A stretch of 12,805 nt of DNA from Campylobacteraceae bacterium (GTDB taxonomy: Bacteria; Campylobacterota; Campylobacteria; Campylobacterales; Campylobacteraceae), in the NCBI GenBank assembly GCA_031276365.1, contig JAISNG010000044.1:1-12805 (forward strand), given 5' to 3'. Shown here in pieces: positions 1 to 6,939 of the stretch (within the stretch, counting starts at the first letter, position 1; every line of letters starts with the position of its first letter). A model generated the notes under the pieces. That model searched no databases. It was not told where the DNA came from and was given only the letters and a program-made list of their open reading frames with translations. Made by a program: the position numbers and the translations under genes.

Positions 1-846
1 ACTCTCTACAGCCTTTGCACCCTCTGCCTTGATACCATCCAACACTTCAAAGTAGTTTTGCGCGGCGTCTTGCGGCAAATTTATATCAACCACGGCAAGT
101 TCAGACGCAATTTCGGGGAGTTGTTCAAGTGCAAGATAGATATTATTTTTTAGTTTTAAAATGTCGTCTTGCAGAGTTGTTATATCGTCCAAAGAGTCTA
201 TACTGATGATGATTCGTCTCATCTCATTTTGTATCTGTCCGTCTCGTGATTGCGAAAGATGTTTTCTTATCGCAACCTCAATCATACCGTTTCTGTAATC
301 CTCAAACTGTGCTGACCTTATAAGCTCTTTAGCCTCATTTTTATCACCGTCTTTAAAGGCTGTTACTGACGCTTGTAATTTGCTCTCGATGTTATCGTAA
401 AGCGTTTGCCATCTTATATCAAGCTCTTTCTCATCAACGACCGTACTCTCTTCCGAAGATTCGGCAGTTATGACAGCGCCTGATTTTAGTTTCGGCAAAA
501 CTTCATCCATATCGGCGTTGAGACTGTTTATCATAGCCTCAATCTCTTTTATATCTGCGCCGTCTTTGATGAGATTTCTGATTTTTGTAAATTTGCGCTC
601 CATGTTCCATGATTTTTTACTTGAAACATTTATCCTCACAGGACCTTCCAGATTTTCAAAAAGTTCAAAATAAGCGCTCTGCGCAACCTCTCTCGCCTCT
701 TCTGTTTTACCTTGCTTATAAAGTTCAAGACTGTTTGCAAAACGCTCTTTTACGCGATTGGTCAAATCCTCATAATCATAAGTCCTCGCATTTAAAATAA
801 ACGGAATGGCTAAAAAAAGAAGTAGGATTTTGACTGTTTTTCCCAT
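1..846 (-). CDS. FTR1-family iron permease, N-terminal part (cut by left edge)
   Basis: The frame is open from an ATG at 846 to the window edge, giving 282 residues. A GGAG ribosome-binding site lies just before the ATG. Residues 1-20 (MGKTVKILLL...LNA) look like a signal peptide. The rest is a helical, charged region with segments such as AREVAQSAYFELFENLEG and SWNMERKFTKIRNLI. These match what I know of the periplasmic N-terminal extension of bacterial FTR1/EfeU-like iron permeases, such as the C. jejuni Cj1658 type. The membrane permease domain with its REXXE motifs would lie beyond the edge, so it cannot be confirmed here. The extension contains two related halves about 121 residues apart (YKQGKTEEAREV.. 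at 43 and FKDGDKNEAKEL.. at 164). The family role is iron import across the inner membrane, often with a P19 periplasmic partner. Fur-like operators upstream agree with an iron role. The family call is from memory of the N-terminal pattern. Confidence 0.75.
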   Translation of the reverse strand, partial: MGKTVKILLLFLAIPFILNARTYDYEDLTNRVKERFANSLELYKQGKTEEAREVAQSAYFELFENLEGPVRINVSSKKSWNMERKFTKIRNLIKDGADIKEIEAMINSLNADMDEVLPKLKSGAVITAESSEESTVVDEKELDIRWQTLYDNIESKLQASVTAFKDGDKNEAKELIRSAQFEDYRNGMIEVAIRKHLSQSRDGQIQNEMRRIIISIDSLDDITTLQDDILKLKNNIYLALEQLPEIASELAVVDINLPQDAAQNYFEVLDGIKAEGAKAVES

Positions 847-862
847 GAGAACTCCAAAATTA

Positions 863-884
863 GATATTGATTATCAAAATGATA
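863..884 (-). promoter_or_regulatory. Fur-box-like operator, promoter-proximal
   Basis: The bases from 863 to 881 match the classical 19-bp Fur consensus at about 15 of 19 positions (GATATTGATTATCAAAATG), and GATA follows. The site lies about 17 bp upstream of the FTR1 start codon. It also sits beside -10-like sequences on the minus strand (TATTAT at 889-894 and TAAAAT at 901-906), where a bound repressor would cover the transcription start. Iron-dependent repression is inferred from the motif and the neighbouring gene. Confidence 0.6.
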
Positions 885-938
885 AAAAATAATATTTAGA
901 ATTTTACCGCTTAAAAGCTTTATATCTCATTAAATACG

Positions 939-951
939 GATAATCATTATC
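939..951 (-). promoter_or_regulatory. Fur-box-like operator, distal perfect 6-1-6 palindrome
   Basis: GATAATCATTATC is a perfect inverted repeat of GATAAT around a single base, which is the core of the Fur consensus. It lies about 93 bp upstream of the FTR1 start and downstream of the ABC permease stop. Together with the proximal site it suggests repression by two Fur dimers or a looped arrangement. Confidence 0.65.
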
Positions 952-963
952 AGGATATTTTAC

Positions 964-984
964 TTGCAGCAAACGATGCTGCAA
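964..984 (-). terminator. 8-bp hairpin after the ABC permease gene, weak terminator candidate
   Basis: TTGCAGCA and TGCTGCAA form an 8-bp stem around a 5-base loop (AACGA), 10 bases beyond the stop of the upstream ABC permease gene. No clear T-run follows on the minus strand, so it may be a weak or factor-assisted terminator, or simply a stem that protects the 3' end. Confidence 0.35.
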
Positions 985-993
985 ACATAAAAT

Positions 994-1791
994 TTATGAT
1001 TTTTGGTTTGTCAAAAACTGCAGATAATCGCTGATATTGATAAGCGAAAATGTAACAAAAAATATCATAAGTCCAGGAAAAAAACTAATCCACCACGCTG
1101 CGTCTATGACCTCTTTGCCTTCAGAGAGTATATTTCCCCAGCTTATATCAGGCGGCATGACGCCGATGCCAAGAAAGCTAAGACCGCTTTCGGCAAGTAT
1201 CGCCCCGCTTAACGAAAATGTGAAACTCACAAGAAAAATCGGAGCCAAAATAGGAGCAAAGTATTTAAATATAATTTTTAATTTTGAAACATTTGCGAGC
1301 CTCAAGATTTTGATAAAAGGCTGTGAATTTATCGCAAAACTTTCACTCCTGACAAGTCTTGCCATACTCATCCAGCCTGTTATGGATATGACAATGATGA
1401 TAGTCAGCGCCGAAGCATTTACATAGCTTATCAAGGCGAGCAAAAGAAAAAATGTCGGAAAGGTCAAAAACAAATCTATCATGACCACGATAACCTTATC
1501 TGTATTTTTTGCAAAAAATCCAGCGCTTATGCCTACGACAAGACCAATCAGACTTGTTATTGCCGCAGAGCAAAATCCTATCAAAAGCGACACTTTTCCG
1601 CCCTCAATGATGCGCGCCAATATATCGCGTCCAAGCCTGTCCGTGCCTAAAATATGTAGATTATTCGGAGCTTCAAGAAGCGCATTTGGGTTCATATCGT
1701 AAGGCGAGAAAGGATAGAAAAGCCCGCCAAAAAACGACAACAAAATAACAAAAGCCAAAATCACAAAACTTACTATCGGCGCTTTTTTCAT
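994..1791 (-). CDS. ABC transporter permease, DppC/OppC/NikC type
   Basis: This encodes an inner-membrane permease subunit of the dipeptide/oligopeptide/nickel ABC importer family. One N-terminal membrane helix is followed by a periplasmic stretch with the family signature (LGTDRLGRDILARII), then about five further hydrophobic helices. An EAA-like cytoplasmic loop around SFAINSQPFIKILRLANVSK would contact the ATPase. Near the C-terminus is the common LAESGLSFLGIGVMPPDISW segment. I chose ATG at 1791 (265 aa) because AAAGGAAG lies 7-8 bases upstream; an in-frame GTG at 1797 is too close to that site. The gene follows rsmD by only 15 bp, with its ribosome-binding site in the gap, so the two are probably co-transcribed. 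The expected DppB-type partner, ATPases and binding protein are not in the window. The substrate is unknown (peptide, nickel or other). Confidence 0.9.
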   Translation of the reverse strand: MKKAPIVSFVILAFVILLSFFGGLFYPFSPYDMNPNALLEAPNNLHILGTDRLGRDILARIIEGGKVSLLIGFCSAAITSLIGLVVGISAGFFAKNTDKVIVVMIDLFLTFPTFFLLLALISYVNASALTIIIVISITGWMSMARLVRSESFAINSQPFIKILRLANVSKLKIIFKYFAPILAPIFLVSFTFSLSGAILAESGLSFLGIGVMPPDISWGNILSEGKEVIDAAWWISFFPGLMIFFVTFSLINISDYLQFLTNQKS

Positions 1792-1806
1792 ACTCACTGC
1801 TTCCTT

Positions 1807-2382
1807 TCAGATATAAAAACTTATTGAACTATTGCCAAATGTTTTACTTTTGAAAAGCTCAAAATCTTTTATAATTTTCGGCATTTTAAAAGAGCTTATA
1901 TGCTCAAACGCGGCAATTTTCACTTTTGATTTAGGTAAAGAGCCAAACAGCTCCATCACCTTTTCGTAAATGCCGCTCATTCCATCTCTTGTATCAAACG
2001 GCGGGTCAAAATAAAAAATCGCCGCTTCATGCAGACTTTGTGCGATTTGCGGAAGTCTTGTAAATGTATCGTCTAAAAAACAGATGCACTTTGTCATATC
2101 CAAACTTTTACAGTTTTCTCTCAAAACACTAAACGCCGCCTTGTCTTTTTCTACAAAATAGACCTTTTTTGCCCCGCGGCTTAACGCTTCAAGTCCCATA
2201 CTGCCGCTGCCGCCAAATACTTCTATAAAACAGCAATCCTCTATATCAAACTGCAAAGTATTAAAAAACGATGATTTGAGTATTGCTTTTGTGCTTCTTG
2301 TCGTCTCTTTTGAGGGTAAAAGCAGCTTTTTACCTTTAAATCTGCCTCCCGTAATTACTGCACATAAATTATTTTGCGCCAA
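1807..2382 (-). CDS. rsmD: 16S rRNA (guanine966-N2)-methyltransferase RsmD
   Basis: RsmD uses S-adenosylmethionine to methylate G966 of 16S rRNA during 30S assembly. The protein shows the N-terminal family block ITGGRFKGKKLLLP, then a Rossmann SAM-binding motif FIEVFGGSGSMGLEALSRGA at about 52-71, and the catalytic DPPF motif at about 126-129. The open frame runs further upstream, to 2586, but the extension has no family similarity and runs across the promoter. I chose a TTG start at 2382 (191 aa, the usual family length) because AGGAAG sits 9 bases upstream and a good -10 box lies upstream of that. The next downstream gene is the DppC-type permease. The function is well supported; the start codon is an inference. 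Confidence 0.9.
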   Translation of the reverse strand: MAQNNLCAVITGGRFKGKKLLLPSKETTRSTKAILKSSFFNTLQFDIEDCCFIEVFGGSGSMGLEALSRGAKKVYFVEKDKAAFSVLRENCKSLDMTKCICFLDDTFTRLPQIAQSLHEAAIFYFDPPFDTRDGMSGIYEKVMELFGSLPKSKVKIAAFEHISSFKMPKIIKDFELFKSKTFGNSSISFYI

Positions 2383-2417
2383 CTTTAAACACTTCCTTGC
2401 AAAAAATATCGGATAAA

Positions 2418-2423
2418 ATTGTA
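2418..2423 (-). promoter_or_regulatory. -10 box of rsmD promoter
   Basis: TACAAT on the minus strand lies about 36 bp before the proposed TTG start of rsmD. No good -35 box is visible, as is usual in Campylobacterota. A start of transcription near 2411 would leave out the long upstream reading-frame extension, supporting the TTG start. Confidence 0.45.
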
Positions 2424-2480
2424 ACATACTTTCACCAGCAGACATACAAAAGATTTTAAAAAAAGCAAAAATAAGGGGTT

Positions 2481-2486
2481 TATAAT
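2481..2486 (+). promoter_or_regulatory. -10 box of iorA operon promoter
   Basis: A perfect TATAAT sits 53 bp upstream of the iorA start in the divergent rsmD/iorA gap. It would give an mRNA leader of roughly 45-50 bases. There is no convincing -35 box, and no attenuator, T-box or other aromatic-amino-acid control structure is visible in the leader. Confidence 0.45.
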
Positions 2487-2539
2487 CGTTTTTTAAATAT
2501 CCTATTGATTTCGTACGATTTAAATGATTCGGAGTTTTT

Positions 2540-4342
2540 ATGAAACAAATTTTAATGGGTAATGAGGCTATAGCATTGGCTCTCATGCACTCAAATATTC
2601 AGATGGTTTCCGGATATCCCGGCACCCCTTCCAGCGAGATTATCACCAATTATCAAAAATTAATAAACAAATACGGCATAGACGCTTACGCGCAGTGGGC
2701 TTCAAATGAGAAAGTCGGCTTTGAGGTGGCATACGCGGGAGCCATAGTCGGCAAAAGAGCATGCGCGACAATGAAACAAGTAGGTCTTAACGTCGCAAGT
2801 GATGCGCTTATGAGTGCGGCTTACATAGGAAATACGGGAGCTATGCTTTTGATAAGCGCAGATGACCCGGGATTTTACTCATCTCAAACTGAACAGGACA
2901 GCAGAAGTTTTGCAAAATTTGCAAAGATTCCCGTATTTGACCCTGCAACTCCGCAGGAAGCTTACGATATGACAAAAACGGCGATAGATCTTTCCGAAAA
3001 ATTTCAAACCATAGTTATGCTTCGTCCTGTCATGAGAGTGTGTCATGCAAGAGAGATTTGCGAAGTTGATGAAAATCACGTATTTGAAAGCAAAGATACT
3101 GAGTTTAAAAGAGAGATTTCAAAATGGGCTGCCGTGCCGCGCGGCGGGCGGTTTGTTCAAGGACTTGAGCAAATAGAGCGCATAGAGGAGTTGAAACGTT
3201 ACAATTACGAAATATTTATAGAGCCAAGACTTAAAAACTTAAAAGGCTGTAAAACGCTCTGCCTTACCAGCGGAACGGGAGATGGCTACACAAGAGAGTG
3301 TTTGAAGGAAACTGGAGTTGAAGCAGATGTTTTAAAGATTGATATGCCATACCCTCTGCCAAAAAATGAGCTTGAAAAGCTGTTTGAAAAATATGAACAG
3401 ATAATCGTTTTTGAAGAGAGTTATCCATGTATGGAAGAACAACTCTCAAGCGAAAAAGTACGCGGTAAAATGACGAAAGATGTGCATGTGATAGATGAGT
3501 TTACAAAAGAGCGTGTTTTGCAGGCTTTCATAAACACGGGGCTTTACAGCGGACAAAATATCTACAAAAACGACCATTACGATAAAAAACTCTCCGTGCG
3601 TCCTCCAAATCTCTGCCCTGGTTGTCCGCATAGGGATATATATTTTGCTATTAAAAAAACTTTTCGCGAAAAAAGCTCCATATTTCCATCCGACATCGGC
3701 TGTTATACGCTGGGACTTAACCAAAACGCCATTGATTTGGTTTTGTGTATGGGCGGAAGTATCGGAACTGCCAGCGGTTTTGGCATAGCCGACCCGAAAA
3801 AAACAGTAGTAGCAACTATAGGCGACAGCACATTTTTACACGGCGGACTGCCAGCTCTGATAAACGCCGTATATCAAAAACATAAATTTATTTTGGTCAT
3901 CATGGATAACTCCACAACGGCTATGACAGGTCGTCAGACAACGCCTGAACGCGCCAATCCAAACAGTGTTGATATAAAACGCATAGTCGAAGGGTGCGGA
4001 GCTGTATGTTTTGAACACATATACACGCCCAACATCAAAGAGACGATAGCTTTCATGAAAGGATTGAAAAAGGAGCTTGAGAGCGCAAACGGTCCTATAG
4101 TCGCGGTTATGAGAGAGTTTTGCATACTTGACAAAGAACGCTCAAAAGAGTTTTTACCAAATAAAAAAGCTATAGTCAATCAAGATAAATGCATCGCATG
4201 CAATGAATGCATAAGCAAATACAACTGCCCTGCTTTCAGATATAATGAGGTTGGCAAAGTTGAGATTGATTCGTTTTTGTGCATAGGCTGTACAGCGTGC
4301 ATAGACGGTTTGTGTCCGACAGACGCATTTGAGTTAGCATAA
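2540..4342 (+). CDS. iorA: Indolepyruvate ferredoxin oxidoreductase, alpha subunit
   Basis: This is the large, thiamine-diphosphate-dependent subunit of the 2-oxoacid:ferredoxin oxidoreductase that converts aryl pyruvates (indole-, phenyl-, hydroxyphenylpyruvate) plus CoA to arylacetyl-CoA and CO2, reducing ferredoxin. The reaction is reversible. The N-terminal pyrimidine-binding domain carries SGYPGTPSSE at 24-33. CPGCPHRD at 359-366 and GDSTF (428-432) through NSTTAMTG (457-464) mark the pyrophosphate/Mg-binding domain. The C-terminus has two cysteine clusters for [4Fe-4S] centres: C551-x2-C-x2-C-x5-C563 and C581-x2-C-x2-C-x4-C592. The 600-aa length is normal for IorA. A GGAG site 5 bases upstream fixes the ATG. 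It is the first gene of a four-gene operon, with iorB 9 bp downstream. The enzyme is oxygen-sensitive in known examples, pointing to anaerobic or microaerobic use. Confidence 0.96.
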   Translation: MKQILMGNEAIALALMHSNIQMVSGYPGTPSSEIITNYQKLINKYGIDAYAQWASNEKVGFEVAYAGAIVGKRACATMKQVGLNVASDALMSAAYIGNTGAMLLISADDPGFYSSQTEQDSRSFAKFAKIPVFDPATPQEAYDMTKTAIDLSEKFQTIVMLRPVMRVCHAREICEVDENHVFESKDTEFKREISKWAAVPRGGRFVQGLEQIERIEELKRYNYEIFIEPRLKNLKGCKTLCLTSGTGDGYTRECLKETGVEADVLKIDMPYPLPKNELEKLFEKYEQIIVFEESYPCMEEQLSSEKVRGKMTKDVHVIDEFTKERVLQAFINTGLYSGQNIYKNDHYDKKLSVRPPNLCPGCPHRDIYFAIKKTFREKSSIFPSDIGCYTLGLNQNAIDLVLCMGGSIGTASGFGIADPKKTVVATIGDSTFLHGGLPALINAVYQKHKFILVIMDNSTTAMTGRQTTPERANPNSVDIKRIVEGCGAVCFEHIYTPNIKETIAFMKGLKKELESANGPIVAVMREFCILDKERSKEFLPNKKAIVNQDKCIACNECISKYNCPAFRYNEVGKVEIDSFLCIGCTACIDGLCPTDAFELA

Positions 4343-4351
4343 GGAAAAAAG

Positions 4352-4891
4352 ATGAAATATCAGGTAGTAATAGCTGGTTTTGGCGGTCAAGGCGTTGTAT
4401 TTTTGGTAAAAGTTCTCTCCATCGCATCAAGCCTCAAAAATGAAAAGTGCCTCGGTACTGAAAATCACGGTATGAGCCAAAGAGGCGGTTCTGTATCGTG
4501 CTATGTGAAGATAGGCGATTTTAGCTCTCCTGCGATTGATGAGGGACAAGCCGACTTGCTCATAGCGCTTGAGGGCGACGAAGCTCTTAGAAATATCCAA
4601 TTTTTAAAGCCCAAAAGCGGCATAATAGCCGTGAACGCCGATGAAAAATTCCCAAAATTAGACTATAAAACGATAAAAATAGACGCATTTTCAAAAGCAA
4701 ATAAAAACATTTTCAATATACAAGCTTTGAACGTCTATATGCTTGGAATATCGCTTGCAAAAGTGCCAAATTTCCCCTTTACGCAAGACGATATAGAGCA
4801 AGCCATACATGTAATGAATGAAAAAGTTGCCGATAAAAATATCATAGTTTTGCGTCAGGCGATAAAGGACGCGAACGAGGAGGAGATATGA
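4352..4891 (+). CDS. iorB: Indolepyruvate ferredoxin oxidoreductase, beta subunit
   Basis: This is the small partner subunit of IorA, belonging to the gamma-domain family of pyruvate/ketoisovalerate ferredoxin oxidoreductases. The protein begins with the nucleotide-binding-like GFGGQG motif at residues 9-14 and has the family segment GTENHGMSQRGG at 35-46, then an ADLLIALEGDEALRN block. At 179 aa it is a typical single-domain IorB, without the fused extra domain seen in some proteobacterial versions. AAGGA lies just before the ATG. The stop codon overlaps the start of the ligase gene in an ATGA, so the two are translationally coupled and the complex and the ligase should be made together. Confidence 0.95.
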   Translation: MKYQVVIAGFGGQGVVFLVKVLSIASSLKNEKCLGTENHGMSQRGGSVSCYVKIGDFSSPAIDEGQADLLIALEGDEALRNIQFLKPKSGIIAVNADEKFPKLDYKTIKIDAFSKANKNIFNIQALNVYMLGISLAKVPNFPFTQDDIEQAIHVMNEKVADKNIIVLRQAIKDANEEEI

Positions 4892-6189
4892 TTTGGTCGA
4901 AATACGAATCTTTGTCACATGACGAGATGTCAGAACTTCAGAGTAAAAGGCTGCAAGAGAGCGTATCAAAGGTTTATGCCAAAGTCCCTTTTTATAGGCG
5001 CAAATTTGATGAACTGGGCATAAAACCTCAGGATATCAAAACCATCGCCGATGTATCAAAACTGCCGTTTACAAAAAAACAGGATTTGCGCGACAATTAT
5101 CCGTTCGGACTCTTTGCCGTTGATAATTCCGAACTTATCAGAATACACAGTTCCAGCGGCACTACTGGCAAACCAACTGTTGTTGGTTACACAAAGTCGG
5201 ATATAGACGTTTGGGCTGAAGGCGTGGCAAGAGTGCTTACAATGGGCGGCATTACAAAAGACGACATTGTGCATGTAGCTTACGGATACGGTTTATTTAC
5301 GGGAGGTCTTGGACTTCATGATGGAGCCACGAAAGTCGGCGCAACAGTTGTGCCAAGCTCCGGAGGATTTACATCAAGACAGGCGATGCTTTTAAAGGAT
5401 TTCGGCGCGACCGCGCTTGCATGCACACCAACGTTTGCGATGCACATTTTGGAAACTGCACTTCATGATGGTTATGAGCCAAAAAAAGATTTCAAGTTAA
5501 AAGCGGGGTTTTTCGGCGCAGAACCTACGAGCAGAGGTTTGAAAGAAGAGTTAGCAAAGGGCTTAAACATAAGCTATCACGACATTTACGGACTCTCCGA
5601 GATAATAGGTCCTGGCGTTGCGGGCAACTGCAAACACAGCAGAGATTTGCATATCTTTGAAGACCATTTTTATCCCGAGATAATTGACCCACAGACTTTG
5701 GAAGTACTGCCATACGGTGAAAAAGGCGAACTTGTCATCACTTCCTTGACAAAACAGGCGCTACCTATCATACGCTACAGAACAGGCGATGTTACGATAC
5801 TAAATCCACAAATATGCGAATGCGGCAGAACACAAGTGCGTATGAAAAATATCATGGGCAGGGTTGATGATATGCTCATCGTAAACGGCGTAAATGTATT
5901 TCCGTCTCAAGTTGAACATGTTCTTTCAAATATTGATGAGATTACGCTCAACTATCAAATCATCGTTGATAAAAAAGGCTACCTTGACAAACTTGAAGTT
6001 ATGGTTGAAGTTACGGAAGATATGCCTATGGACAGTATCGGAGCGCTTGAAATGGTGCAAAAAAAGATACAAAATGAACTTTTGAGTAATCTTTATATCC
6101 ATGCAAATGTCAAATTGGTAGAGCCAAGAACCATTGAACGCTCGCAGGGAAAAGCGGTACGCGTCGTTGATAGAAGGAGTCTAAAATGA
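4888..6189 (+). CDS. paaK: Phenylacetate-CoA ligase (aryl-CoA ligase)
   Basis: This is an adenylate-forming ligase that joins phenylacetate (or another arylacetate) to CoA using ATP, giving AMP and pyrophosphate. The AMP-binding loop SSSGTTGKPT is at 88-97, with further adenylation motifs YGLSEIIGPG at about 234-243 and YRTGD at 297-301. The 433-aa length is standard for PaaK, and the C-terminal lid domain is complete, ending in a lysine-containing ERSQGKAVRV segment. It overlaps iorB by 4 bp and the ACT gene by 4 bp. None of the oxygen-dependent paa ring-cleavage genes are nearby. The ligase therefore probably works with IorAB, either activating aryl acids for reductive carboxylation to aryl pyruvates or acting on the product side. 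Substrate preference among phenyl-, hydroxyphenyl- and indoleacetate cannot be read from the sequence. Confidence 0.93.
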   Translation: MIWSKYESLSHDEMSELQSKRLQESVSKVYAKVPFYRRKFDELGIKPQDIKTIADVSKLPFTKKQDLRDNYPFGLFAVDNSELIRIHSSSGTTGKPTVVGYTKSDIDVWAEGVARVLTMGGITKDDIVHVAYGYGLFTGGLGLHDGATKVGATVVPSSGGFTSRQAMLLKDFGATALACTPTFAMHILETALHDGYEPKKDFKLKAGFFGAEPTSRGLKEELAKGLNISYHDIYGLSEIIGPGVAGNCKHSRDLHIFEDHFYPEIIDPQTLEVLPYGEKGELVITSLTKQALPIIRYRTGDVTILNPQICECGRTQVRMKNIMGRVDDMLIVNGVNVFPSQVEHVLSNIDEITLNYQIIVDKKGYLDKLEVMVEVTEDMPMDSIGALEMVQKKIQNELLSNLYIHANVKLVEPRTIERSQGKAVRVVDRRSLK

Positions 6190-6614
6190 AATATTTTGTA
6201 AAACAGCTTACGGTATTTTTGGAAAATAAACCCGGAGAACTTGCCTCTTTCACGCATATTCTAAGGGATAAAAACGTCAATATCAAATCCTTGATACTAG
6301 TAGAATCCACCGAATACGGGCTTGTGCGCGCTATCGTGGACAATCCGCAAAAAGCAAAAGCTGTGCTTGAGAGCGCAGGACTAAGTGTGAGATTTAGTGA
6401 TGTTTTGGCGGTAAAGATAAAAGATGAAGTGGGAAGCTTTGACAGGATAGTAACGATTTTAAGCAAAAACGGCATCAATATTTTATACACTTACAGCTTT
6501 TATTCGTCCAATAGCGGAATTTTCATCTTCAGCGTTGATAATCTACAAAAAGGTGTTGATGTACTTTTGGAAGCAAGGGAAAACGTGCTGGAAGCAGAAT
6601 ATTTTTATGAGTGA
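6186..6614 (+). CDS. Tandem ACT-domain protein
   Basis: This is a 142-aa soluble protein made of two ACT domains, at about residues 5-70 (QLTVFLENKPGELASFTHIL...) and 74-138 (LAVKIKDEVGSFDRIVTILS...). The DKPGEL-like turn and the RDKNVNIKSL strand-helix are typical. Such proteins bind small molecules, usually amino acids, at the domain interface. This type often sits next to paaK and ior genes in bacteria and archaea. I infer that it senses an aromatic amino acid and modulates the ligase or the oxidoreductase, but nothing in the sequence identifies the ligand. It overlaps paaK by 4 bp (ATGA) and is the last gene of the operon. No clear hairpin terminator follows it. Confidence 0.9.
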   Translation: MKYFVKQLTVFLENKPGELASFTHILRDKNVNIKSLILVESTEYGLVRAIVDNPQKAKAVLESAGLSVRFSDVLAVKIKDEVGSFDRIVTILSKNGINILYTYSFYSSNSGIFIFSVDNLQKGVDVLLEARENVLEAEYFYE

Positions 6615-6703
6615 GGTTTGGATAAAAGTTTTAACAAGTTAGCATATCTATTTAATTTGAAAATAAAGCATTTATCAATACTCATTTATTAAAAGAGGAA
6701 TTA

Positions 6704-6760
6704 TTGGAAATAAATAACAGAATGAATTTTGGATATAAAAATAAATTTTCAGGAGCATAA
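6704..6760 (+). CDS. Possible 18-aa leader peptide
   Basis: A TTG codon with GAGGA 4 bases upstream opens a frame of 18 residues (begins MEINNRMNFGY), ending in a TAA two bases before the ATG of the 58-aa protein gene. The AGGAG site for that next gene lies inside the end of this frame, so translation of the leader could affect it. The evidence is only the ribosome-binding site and the spacing. It could equally be chance in AT-rich DNA or the remnant of a lost gene. Confidence 0.15.
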   Translation: MEINNRMNFGYKNKFSGA

Positions 6761-6762
6761 TA

Positions 6763-6939
6763 ATGGAATGGATTTTTGAAGGATTAGGAACAGCCCTGAT
6801 AACTTTAATAATAGGTCTTTTTACTGGTGGCACAATTGGTTATAGAATTGGCATTAAAAAGAGTAAAGTTATTCAAAAGCAAAAAGCAAAAAACGACGCT
6901 AAGCAAATTCAAATAGGAAAAGATTTTCATGGCAGATAA
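6763..6939 (+). CDS. Small single-helix membrane protein of the AT-rich island
   Basis: This 58-aa protein has AGGAG 7 bases before its ATG. Residues 8-31 form one glycine-rich hydrophobic helix (LGTALITLIIGLFTGGTIGY), followed at once by a strongly basic stretch (KKSKVIQKQKAK), so the C-terminus should face the cytoplasm by the positive-inside rule. The tail ends with NDAKQIQIGKDF. This resembles the start of the next protein (NNAQQLQANNIVIN), as if both carried the same short assembly motif. The gene overlaps the next one by 11 bp in another frame, so the two are coupled. I do not recognise a named family. A membrane-anchoring partner for the downstream protein is the simplest reading, but it is inference. 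Confidence 0.7.
   Translation: MEWIFEGLGTALITLIIGLFTGGTIGYRIGIKKSKVIQKQKAKNDAKQIQIGKDFHGR

Noticed and set aside
470..800. Plus-strand open frames within the FTR1 region
   Set aside because: They are antisense to a continuous 282-codon frame with signal peptide, ribosome-binding site and operators.
2383..2586. Upstream extension of the rsmD frame to an apparent start at 2586
   Set aside because: No family similarity; it would overlap iorA and cross the -10 box. The TTG at 2382 with AGGAAG fits the family length.
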